In this document: positions 7,340 through 12,497 of the stretch, one piece after another | Layout of the letters: the number at the start of each line of letters is the position of its first letter | Position numbering within the stretch: position 1 is the first letter of the stretch | Assembly: GCA_021792355.1 (NCBI GenBank) | Contig: JAJYUV010000025.1 | Location: 1-13,345 of the forward strand | Reading direction: 5' to 3' | Length of the DNA: 13,345 nt | Source: Thermoplasmata archaeon | GTDB lineage: Archaea; Thermoplasmatota; Thermoplasmata; Thermoplasmatales; GCA-001856825 | The notes under the pieces: generated by a model | What the model saw: the letters and a program-made list of their open reading frames with translations, nothing else | Told to the model about the DNA's origin: nothing | The model's database searches: none | Made by a program: the position numbers and the translations under genes

Positions 7340-7731
7340 TGAAGCACCCCCAATATCTTGCGGAGACAGCCTGAGGGGTCTGAGATAACCTCATGCTCCC
7401 AGAACCTGAGTACAGTGTAACCATCGTCCTTGAGTTTCATGCTCACCTTATTGTCGTGAGTGATGTTCCTTTCAAGTTTCCTAGACCAGTACCCGGGCCT
7501 AGTGGTAGGAGGCTTGTAGCAGATGGGGCACCCATGCCAGAAGCACCCGTCTACAAATATCGCGATCTTCCTTGACTTGTTCCCGATGTCAGGGTTCCCT
7601 TTGATTCTTGGGTATCTCCTGAACTTCCTGTGGTCCAGCAGGTTCCATAACAGGAGTTCCGGCTTGGTATCCTTCCCCTTTATGCTAGCCATGACCTTGC
7701 TGCGCTTCTCCAAGGTCAGGTTGTCAGGCAA
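7336..7731 (-). CDS. vsr: Very short patch repair (Vsr) endonuclease
   Basis: Vsr enzymes nick DNA beside T:G mismatches that arise when 5-methylcytosine deaminates, so they accompany Dcm enzymes; related proteins also serve as restriction nucleases. Family marks seen are RSKVMASIKGKDTKPELLLW at the N-terminus, GNPDI with the probable catalytic Asp, then AIFVDGCFWHGCPIC (metal/zinc residues and catalytic His), WSRKLERNITHD, and the C-terminal GYTVLRFWEHEV. I place the start at TTG 7731, giving 131 residues beginning MPDNLTLEKRSKVM, because GGAGGG (7742-7747 on this strand) lies nine bases before it and this matches the usual Vsr N-terminus. A GTG at 7758 is in frame but has no ribosome binding site. 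It lies first in a coupled pair with dcm. Confidence 0.92.
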   Translation of the reverse strand: MPDNLTLEKRSKVMASIKGKDTKPELLLWNLLDHRKFRRYPRIKGNPDIGNKSRKIAIFVDGCFWHGCPICYKPPTTRPGYWSRKLERNITHDNKVSMKLKDDGYTVLRFWEHEVISDPSGCLRKILGVLQ

Positions 7732-7741
7732 GAAGGAACGC

Positions 7742-7747
7742 CCTCCT
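7742..7747 (-). promoter_or_regulatory. Ribosome binding site deciding the vsr start
   Basis: GGAGGG on the minus strand, nine bases before TTG 7731 and downstream of the alternative GTG 7758. It favours the shorter Vsr protein. Confidence 0.6.
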
Positions 7748-7915
7748 AGCAAATTCACGAGGGTGAAATGATAATGAAGCTAGACTACGGTCTTCCATCA
7801 AGCCTTATACGATTCCAGGATTTACTCTTTGCTATTCTTAAGCTTTGCGGTAGCTGGACCCAAGTAACCGGTAATTCTACCCCCAGACTAACCTTGCTGA
7901 TTAAGGTAAACTAGG

Positions 7916-8357
7916 CTATTCTTCCATGAAGCTGCTTACCATACTCTCCTTGAACCTTACTCCTACTTCTATCAAGGATTGTGACGCTCCACGGAACTCA
8001 TCCTCGTCCCTATAGGCTGTTGACCATGAAGACTCAACAAACTCCTTCTTTTCCTTCACCGTTCTTACCGCCTCCTCAATAGACTTTTTTTGCCTTCCTG
8101 GCTTTAGATTGGAGGTCAGCTATTCTATGTTCTAGGTCTAGCACAACATCCATATACTTGACAGGCAAACTCTCTTGATTTGCCCCTTCTACGAGGAATA
8201 GATAAGTTTCAGCTTCCCAAACTAGGTTAAAGCAGAAGTTAAAGGTATTCTCCAAAGCCCTATCCAGCAAGTTTCCTTGGTTTATCAGTAAAATTTGTTC
8301 GATTTTTGACAAGGAAGACGAGTGTAGATGTTGATACTCACTTAAATACTTTAACAA
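7916..8357 (-). pseudogene. Hypothetical gene split by a frameshift at an A7 run
   Basis: Frame one runs from TTG 8357 to a TGA at 8076-8078 (93 residues). Just before that stop is a run of seven A on this strand (8085-8091). Removing one A joins the frame to a second open frame ending at TAG 7916-7918, which reads KKSIEEAVRTVKEKKEF... to FKESMVSSFMEE, giving one continuous protein of about 146 residues. The joined product looks mostly helical, with an aliphatic, aromatic-containing middle (NFCFNLVWEAETYLFLVEG) and a charged coiled-coil-like second half. No family is recognised and no ribosome binding site precedes the TTG, so the exact start is uncertain. It may be a recent inactivating mutation, a sequencing error, or slippage at the A run. 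Confidence 0.6.
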
Positions 8358-8402
8358 GACAGGAAATTAGAAATGAAATATTCTAGAGCTCCTTTCAAAT
8401 TA

Positions 8403-8666
8403 TCAGATCAATTCCAGCTCCCCCATCAGCTCATCAGCTCTCTCGCTCGAAACCTTGGTGATCACGAAGCTCAGGTTCTCCTTAAGGAATTCAAAATATT
8501 CGTCAATGGTCTTCGAGACCTCACGGCCCCTGATCATGATCTTGTAGTCTATGTCCCACTGGTTCTTCCTTCCTGTTATATACTCCTTCTTGAATCCGTT
8601 ATTCCCCATTCTCCCTTCCCTCCATCCTGACTTCTTCCAAAACCTCCTATAGATTCCTTTGGCCAA
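8403..8666 (-). CDS. Hypothetical protein, start uncertain
   Basis: Up to 87 residues from TTG 8666. The C-terminal two thirds (from about GNNGFKKEY onward: WDIDYKIMIRG, then IDEYFEFLKENLSFVITKVSSERADELMGELELI) look like a genuine folded protein with strands followed by an amphipathic helix pair. The first 20 residues are very basic and less convincing. An overlapping frame just upstream starts at GTG near 8726 (MSCNSKNRQTILVWKDGLKELGQRNL), meets a TAG and then stays open for 15 codons, so the true N-terminus may have been lost by mutation. No family recognised. It is part of the minus-strand run of small genes leading to vsr. Confidence 0.4.
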   Translation of the reverse strand: MAKGIYRRFWKKSGWREGRMGNNGFKKEYITGRKNQWDIDYKIMIRGREVSKTIDEYFEFLKENLSFVITKVSSERADELMGELELI

Positions 8667-8732
8667 GCTCCTTCAGGCCATCTTTCCATACCAGAATCGT
8701 TTGTCTATTTTTAGAATTGCAACTCACTGAGA

Positions 8733-8987
8733 TCATTCACAGGATACTTCGTCTCCGTCGCTGTCAGATATGACGGAAATGTTATCCATGAAATCAATTT
8801 CCTCCTTCAGGTTTATCCCGTTAAGTTTCTTCATCCTTCCATTTACCAGCTTGTCAAATTCCCTGTCTAGTTCGTTGTTTTTCATGCACATCACAAACGA
8901 AAATTCGGGGTCGGATATTTGAACCTTATAGCCTGTTTTGGAAAATGAAGGAAATGAAAAAAAGAGTTTGGAGACCAATATAATCAA
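8733..8987 (-). CDS. Hypothetical small protein
   Basis: 84 residues from TTG 8987, whose TTGA overlaps the stop of the preceding frame (TGA 8984-8986), the same junction type as in the GHKL/HEPN pair. The first 15 residues are hydrophobic (MIILVSKLFFSFPSF). The rest is polar (SKTGYKVQISDPEFSFVMCMKNNELDREFDKLV...) and ends in an acidic tail (SDSDGDEVSCE). No family is recognised. The start could be one of the internal Met codons. The coupling to the upstream frame is visible; the function is unknown. Confidence 0.45.
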   Translation of the reverse strand: MIILVSKLFFSFPSFSKTGYKVQISDPEFSFVMCMKNNELDREFDKLVNGRMKKLNGINLKEEIDFMDNISVISDSDGDEVSCE

Positions 8988-9192
8988 GTTTGTAAAGGCT
9001 CAACTTCATCGGAGAATCTGTCCATCGTGTCCCTGTAACCTTCGATAAATGCCTGAAGGCTTGTGATTAGCCTTTGCTTTGTCGCCTCGTCTATCGAGAT
9101 CGGGTCAACTGAGCTTTCCAAGATATATCTGAATTCATTGTAGGCATTCGGGAATATATTGCAGGAGTTATCAATTTCTGTTTCTGCTCCAT
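8984..9192 (-). pseudogene. Small gene interrupted by a frameshift near its start
   Basis: A clear coding-like frame ends at TGA 8984-8986 (NAYNEFRYILESSVDPIS..., then ATKQRLITSLQAFIEGYRDTMDRFSDEVEPLQT), but it has no ATG, GTG or TTG before its middle. ATG 9192 lies 27 bases after a TATA box (9217-9222), ideal for a leaderless start, but it opens the neighbouring frame (MEQKQKLIT...). Joining them needs a -1 shift within the first 15 codons and would give about 69 residues. It is therefore either mutated near its 5' end or started from an unusual codon. No family recognised. Confidence 0.45.
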
Positions 9193-9216
9193 GAATGTGG
9201 AAATATCTGTTTTATG

Positions 9217-9222
9217 TATAAA
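9217..9222 (-). promoter_or_regulatory. TATA box for the minus-strand small-gene run
   Basis: TTTATA on the minus strand, centred 27 bases before ATG 9192, fits an archaeal promoter giving a leaderless transcript. It may drive the whole run of minus-strand genes down to vsr and dcm, since no other strong TATA box was noticed between them. Confidence 0.45.
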
Positions 9223-9398
9223 GGCATCTATTGCTAGGACCCTAAAAAAGCCTCATCGCTATGGAAGCTATACTCCAATTAATGTTTATGCTTTGATTTA
9301 TAAGACGATAAACGGTAACTTAAGTCATACAACTCCTTTCTCGTTGCAACATCGTCGCTCATGATACCAGTTGAATCTCAACAACAAGTAAGTTTCCC

Positions 9399-9424
9399 TT
9401 AGCAGAATTTCCACCAGTGTCCAG
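9399..9424 (-). pseudogene. Possible very short remnant of an adenine-methyltransferase 3' end
   Basis: On the minus strand this reads TGHWWKFC and stop, like the CGYWWKF/CGYWWKLS ends of the methyltransferase copies at 10225 and 11132. At base level, 9403-9422 matches 10226-10245 in 17 of 20 positions, with TTCCACCAGT shared by all three places. The match is short, so it could be coincidence. Confidence 0.35.
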
Positions 9425-9510
9425 TTTTCAATCCTGTAATATCATTTGGTCACGTGCCCATAATGATTTTTACCATAATTATCTCGGAAAATATGACCAG
9501 CATCTTGTTC

Positions 9511-10182
9511 TCATTCAGTTTTTAATATCCTCAACACACAATATTTGAAAATATTATTCTTCTCAACGTTATCGATTTCGCTGTAAAGTTGCCATTGGAT
9601 AGTGTAGCTACCACTTATGGATAGACTATCTTGATAACCTCCCTTAGCAGTCGCTGGTCTTTTACCTTTGATCATTTCCCAGCCCATCTTAACTCCTTGT
9701 CCAAAATGTCTGCCGTCAAAGATCCTGAACTGATCATAACTGGTTGGTTTTTTCTGGTGTCTTTCAGGCCCATAGAAATTGGGTTTGTTAGTTATCCATA
9801 GGGTATACCCTTCGTCCAATTTATCTGGTATCCAACTCTCAATCCTCTTGATGTCCTTGAGACATCCGTACGAAAGGATATCATTCGCGTACTGTTCCTT
9901 TAATTCGTATTTATCAATTCCATCCTTCCAATGGATCGGTGCCTTAAGGTATTTCAACTCAATACCTATCCTCCTACTTTCCTCTAAGACGAGAATATCT
10001 ATTCTCTCGTTCTTGTCGTCGTGAGGAAAAGGAACTTCAATCCTCAGTCTGATTCTATCTCCAAAGTATTCTCTCAATTTCAATGCAAGTGAGAATTTCA
10101 AATCGTCCTCAGAGTGGAAGATGGGTCTGTCTGAGGAGAGGTTGTGTACCACTCTATTCAAATCTTGTAATGAGAAGCCCAT
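9511..10182 (-). CDS. Putative PD-(D/E)XK restriction endonuclease
   Basis: 223 residues from ATG 10182. I chose this start because a TATA box (10205-10212) is centred about 26 bases before it, predicting a leaderless mRNA; an in-frame GTG at 10221 would lie upstream of that promoter. The nuclease core is visible: Glu25 in a helix (SEDDLKFSLALKLREYF), then ERIDILVL with Asp62, then GIELKY with Glu75 and Lys77, the D-x12-E-x-K arrangement. The C-terminal part is Trp/Tyr-rich (YTLWITNKPNFYG; GSYTIQWQLYSEI) and may recognise DNA. Immediately upstream on the same strand is the tail of a decayed adenine methyltransferase, so this may be the nuclease of a damaged restriction-modification pair. Substrate and recognition site are unknown. 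Confidence 0.65.
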   Translation of the reverse strand: MGFSLQDLNRVVHNLSSDRPIFHSEDDLKFSLALKLREYFGDRIRLRIEVPFPHDDKNERIDILVLEESRRIGIELKYLKAPIHWKDGIDKYELKEQYANDILSYGCLKDIKRIESWIPDKLDEGYTLWITNKPNFYGPERHQKKPTSYDQFRIFDGRHFGQGVKMGWEMIKGKRPATAKGGYQDSLSISGSYTIQWQLYSEIDNVEKNNIFKYCVLRILKTE

Positions 10183-10204
10183 AATAATTAGAAGGGTGAG
10201 TAAT

Positions 10205-10212
10205 TTATATAA
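10205..10212 (-). promoter_or_regulatory. TATA box of the nuclease gene starting at 10182
   Basis: TTATATAA centred 26 bases before ATG 10182. The fit to a leaderless archaeal promoter is good and decides the start codon of that gene. Confidence 0.65.
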
Positions 10213-10224
10213 CTTACCCACCTC

Positions 10225-10422
10225 TCAGAACTTCCACCAGTACCCGCATCCCCACCTGATTCCGTCTTCATATATCCCCTTCGTTATAGACTCGTAATTT
10301 TCTGTAACCACATCAGGTTTCAGGAAAATGCCAATTGTCTGGGTATTTTGTACGGATAAATTCTGGAGGTATGAATCATTGTGGAGGTTCTGCGACTCCT
10401 TCAGGTCAGGGGAATCTCTTGT
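10225..10422 (-). pseudogene. 3' remnant of a second adenine methyltransferase
   Basis: An open frame of 65 codons ending at TGA 10225-10227, with no start codon and a TAA just upstream (10423-10425). Its translation follows the C-terminus of the intact methyltransferase at 11132-11896 along its whole length. Examples: SYLQNL for SYLLNL, GIFLKPDVVTENY for DIFGKPDMVTDHY, SITKGIYEDGIRWGCGYWWKF for PMTKGTYDDGSRWECGYWWKLS. The catalytic DPPY part and everything before it are absent, so it cannot be active. It marks a second, diverged copy that lost its 5' part, with the breakpoint just before the promoter region of the plus-strand nuclease gene at 10487. Confidence 0.85.
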
Positions 10423-10486
10423 TTAACGAGGACAGTTAATCGTAAATTCTTAAGTAGAGGCTTAAAATTTGATTTAGGATGAAATA

Positions 10487-11140
10487 ATGAGGCTACTCGA
10501 GTTGGAAGAGGCATACTGCGAACAGTTAAGAAAAGGCCCTGAGTGTCTGAAATCTCATTATAATAAGGTAGTAGAGGCGATAAATTCAGGGTGCAGGAAC
10601 AATGAGATCACAAAAGCAGTATTGACAAGAATGAGAGAATTCTATAAGGCAGAGGATAATGAGAAAGATTTTCTGAATTATAAAGTTAAACAGCCGGCAG
10701 CCTACTTCTTTGAAAAGACCGTTCTGTTCTATACAAAAGCGTGTATGGAGGCAATGCACGGGGGATATGAGGTTGCAGGCCAGGAAAAAATAAAAATCAA
10801 GAATGGGGAAGATTTGGTACCAGACATTATTGTAAAGGATAAAGATAAAAATATCGTCTCTGCAATTGAATGTAAGACCCAGCTTGGATATGCCCGACAC
10901 TTGTGGGAAAAGAATTTCAGGAAAAGAGAAAATAGTTTAAGGAGTGTTAGCCCCAATGCAAAAATGTTCCTTCTTGTTTTAACTGGTGAAAACTGGCCTT
11001 TAGACAAATTCCAAGGATCGGGACAATACGGTAAGAAATATTTCTGTTTAACTAATCTCTGGCCAAGCTGTTTATCAGATCCGGTTAAAGATGATCAAAT
11101 TTTAACTCCAGTTGAAGATTTGCTTAAAAATCTAACTTAG
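10487..11140 (+). CDS. Putative PD-(D/E)XK restriction endonuclease
   Basis: This 217-residue protein has a textbook PD-(D/E)XK core: VPDIIV with Pro112-Asp113, 14 residues, then AIECKTQLGYAR with Glu128 and Lys130; Glu76 in a preceding helix (FFEKTVLFYTKACMEAM) may be the first acidic residue. The helical N-terminal region (1-70) and the C-terminal part (LTGENWPLD...; LTNLWPSC) are not recognised. ATG 10487 has an AT-rich TATA-like TTAAAATT about 20-24 bases upstream, so a short-leader or leaderless mRNA is likely. The last nine bases overlap the end of the convergent adenine methyltransferase gene, a common arrangement for restriction-modification pairs. I infer it is the nuclease partner of that enzyme. 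It differs in sequence from the nuclease at 9511-10182. Confidence 0.75.
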   Translation: MRLLELEEAYCEQLRKGPECLKSHYNKVVEAINSGCRNNEITKAVLTRMREFYKAEDNEKDFLNYKVKQPAAYFFEKTVLFYTKACMEAMHGGYEVAGQEKIKIKNGEDLVPDIIVKDKDKNIVSAIECKTQLGYARHLWEKNFRKRENSLRSVSPNAKMFLLVLTGENWPLDKFQGSGQYGKKYFCLTNLWPSCLSDPVKDDQILTPVEDLLKNLT

Positions 11141-11896
11141 CTTCCACCAGTACCCGCACTCCCACCTGCTTCCATCGTCATAAGTTCCCTTTGTCATAGG
11201 CCTGTAATGGTCCGTCACCATGTCAGGTTTGCCAAAGATATCCAGCATCTGCTTATCATGCATAGCGAGATTGAGTAAGTATGAACCTAGATGCCGGTCA
11301 AGCAGCTTCCTCAAATCAAGGAAATCATCCATCTTGAAGCTGTATTTGTAAGTCTGGCCTCCATCTAAGTAAGGCGGGTCTAAGTAGAGCAATACCTTCG
11401 GTTTGTTATACCTAGTCAGAAGATCCCTGAAATCCATGTTCTCCACTATCCACTTCTTAACTCTCAGGAAATAATCAGTCTTCAATGGCGGGATATTTAC
11501 TCTCGAATAGAACCTCTTGAATGAGGTTCCGCTCCCCGCATAAGAGAATGTGTGGAGATATATTTTCTTGAACGCTATGTCCACGTCATATCTAGGGTGA
11601 GATGACCGCAGCTCATTGAATATGTCTGCATTAGGAAATGCATTCCTTAGCTTCCCGGATAACAGTCTGTATTTCCTCTCGTCCTGAAGCACCTTGAACG
11701 TTGTGTATAGTTCCTCGTTTATGTCGTTGTAGACCTTGACTTTCCGCCATTCATCCGGAATGTTTATCAGCACTTTCCCGGATCCCCCGAATACATCCAC
11801 TATCACTTCAAACCGATCTTTATGCTTCCCCAGTATCCCCAATATCTCTTTTAGCTGGTAGAATCTCCCGCCAAAATAGGGGAAAGTGGAAATCAT
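11132..11896 (-). CDS. DNA adenine methyltransferase, D12 class
   Basis: 254 residues from ATG 11896. It transfers methyl groups to N6 of adenine in DNA. Motifs: FPYFGGRFYQLKEI (5-18, motif X), VDVFGGSGKVL (33-43, SAM-binding motif I), YLDPPYLDGGQTYKYSF (catalytic motif IV, DPPY at 173-176) and the conserved WECGYWWK tail. The frame is open further upstream to 11977, but the TATA box at 11925-11931 puts the transcription start only a few bases before ATG 11896, so I take that start. It is convergent with, and overlaps by nine bases, the PD-(D/E)XK gene at 10487, its likely restriction partner. It is divergent from the winged-helix regulator. Recognition sequence unknown; a GATC target cannot be assumed. 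Confidence 0.88.
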   Translation of the reverse strand: MISTFPYFGGRFYQLKEILGILGKHKDRFEVIVDVFGGSGKVLINIPDEWRKVKVYNDINEELYTTFKVLQDERKYRLLSGKLRNAFPNADIFNELRSSHPRYDVDIAFKKIYLHTFSYAGSGTSFKRFYSRVNIPPLKTDYFLRVKKWIVENMDFRDLLTRYNKPKVLLYLDPPYLDGGQTYKYSFKMDDFLDLRKLLDRHLGSYLLNLAMHDKQMLDIFGKPDMVTDHYRPMTKGTYDDGSRWECGYWWKLS

Positions 11897-11918
11897 TATT
11901 GTCGAATAAGCAATCATT
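11895..11918. promoter_or_regulatory. Operator-like dyad 1, over the methyltransferase start
   Basis: A 24-bp imperfect dyad with half-sites ATTATTGTC and AGCAATCATT around GAATA. It matches the copy at 11934-11957 in 20 of 24 positions in the same orientation, 39 bp away. It covers the predicted transcription start and first bases of the methyltransferase gene, where a bound protein would block expression. Confidence 0.65.
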
Positions 11919-11924
11919 TCCAGG

Positions 11925-11931
11925 TTTATAA
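11925..11931. promoter_or_regulatory. Shared TATA box of the divergent methyltransferase/regulator pair
   Basis: TTTATAA reads as a plausible TATA box on both strands. Leftward, it predicts a start about five bases before the methyltransferase ATG 11896. Rightward, it predicts a start near 11954 and a leader of about 30 bases before ATG 11984. It lies midway between the two dyads. Confidence 0.55.
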
Positions 11932-11933
11932 CT

Positions 11934-11957
11934 ATTATTGCTGAATGAGAAATCATT
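11934..11957. promoter_or_regulatory. Operator-like dyad 2, over the regulator transcription start
   Basis: Second copy of the 24-bp dyad, half-sites ATTATTGCT and AGAAATCATT around GAATG. It covers the predicted rightward transcription start near 11954. Together with dyad 1 it brackets the TATA box almost symmetrically. Confidence 0.65.
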
Positions 11958-11983
11958 AAGCACCTGAATTCAATCAATAAACA

Positions 11984-12259
11984 ATGGATCCCCTGAAGGT
12001 CCTGGAGAAGCAGTCAGGTTTCATGAGACTGCTGGTCTATCTTTCAGACAAGAAGGAGAAGGCCCTCACGGAGATCCTTGATGAGACTGATATCCCTGTC
12101 CACCAGCTGTACTCCAGTATAGAGAAGGCCAAGGAACTGGACCTGGTCAAGACCAGGATGAACAGCAAGAAGTATCCACCCAGGAATATGGTGTCGTTGA
12201 CTGTCAAGGGGAAGAGGTTCTCTAAGAAGTTAGAGGAACTGATAAGGATACTTGAATAA
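11984..12259 (+). CDS. Winged-helix DNA-binding regulator
   Basis: This 91-residue protein is a compact archaeal winged-helix: helix (FMRLLVYLSDK), then the helix-turn-helix KALTEILDETDIPVHQLYSSIEKAKELDLVK (27-56), the wing TRMNSKKYPPRNMVSLTVKGKRF (57-79) and a final helix KKLEELIRILE. The layout resembles MarR/ArsR-like single-domain repressors that act as dimers. It is transcribed divergently from the adenine methyltransferase, with two dyads around a common TATA box between them. By analogy with control proteins of restriction-modification systems, I infer that it regulates the methyltransferase and itself. No effector-binding domain or metal site is seen. Confidence 0.8.
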   Translation: MDPLKVLEKQSGFMRLLVYLSDKKEKALTEILDETDIPVHQLYSSIEKAKELDLVKTRMNSKKYPPRNMVSLTVKGKRFSKKLEELIRILE

Positions 12260-12363
12260 TCCAGGATTGTACTTTTAGCCACACGTAATCACGCGAGAGC
12301 CATCTAATCTTGAGGGGATTTAGAGATGCTTACCCTTCAAAACCTGTCCTTAAACTATTTTGA

Positions 12364-12492
12364 CTAGTAATCGTTCAGATCGTGCAGAAAGGATAAAGGA
12401 GTTGTCATGTATGCATTGATAGACCCTGTTTCATTGGCATTTAACGCAGAAGTTCCACGAGCTATCTGAACCACAATTATTTCCTTTACCAT
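12364..12492 (-). CDS. Possible 42-residue ORF downstream of the Res-like gene
   Basis: ATG 12490-12492 opens a 42-codon frame five bases after the stop of the Res-like gene on the same strand, beginning MVKEIIVVQIARG and ending HDLNDY. No ribosome binding site and no recognised family. It could be a small last gene of that operon or a chance frame. Confidence 0.25.
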   Translation of the reverse strand: MVKEIIVVQIARGTSALNANETGSINAYMTTPLSFLHDLNDY

Positions 12493-12497
12493 GAAAT

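Larger units (their letters stand above)
9193..9510. other. Non-coding, AT-rich stretch
   Basis: No gene is seen. It contains the TATA box at 9217-9222 for the leftward small genes and, near 9399-9424, a short piece resembling the 3' end of the adenine methyltransferase gene at 11132-11896. Confidence 0.55.

Noticed and set aside
8660..8680. TAG read as pyrrolysine
   Set aside because: There is no sign of a pyrrolysine system in the window, the frame soon ends at TAA, and the overlap region looks decayed.
10183..10221. GTG 10221 as start of the nuclease gene
   Set aside because: The extra 13 codons would contain the TATA box TTATATAA; ATG 10182 at the leaderless distance is more likely.
11132..11896. 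Assignment of the adenine methyltransferase and nuclease as a GATC (DpnII-like) pair
   Set aside because: The class motifs do not reveal the target sequence, and the nuclease shows only the generic PD-(D/E)XK core.
11897..11977. Upstream Met codons as start of the adenine methyltransferase
   Set aside because: They lie before or too close to the TATA box at 11925-11931 and inside the operator dyads; D12 enzymes commonly begin shortly before the FPYFGG-type motif, as with ATG 11896.
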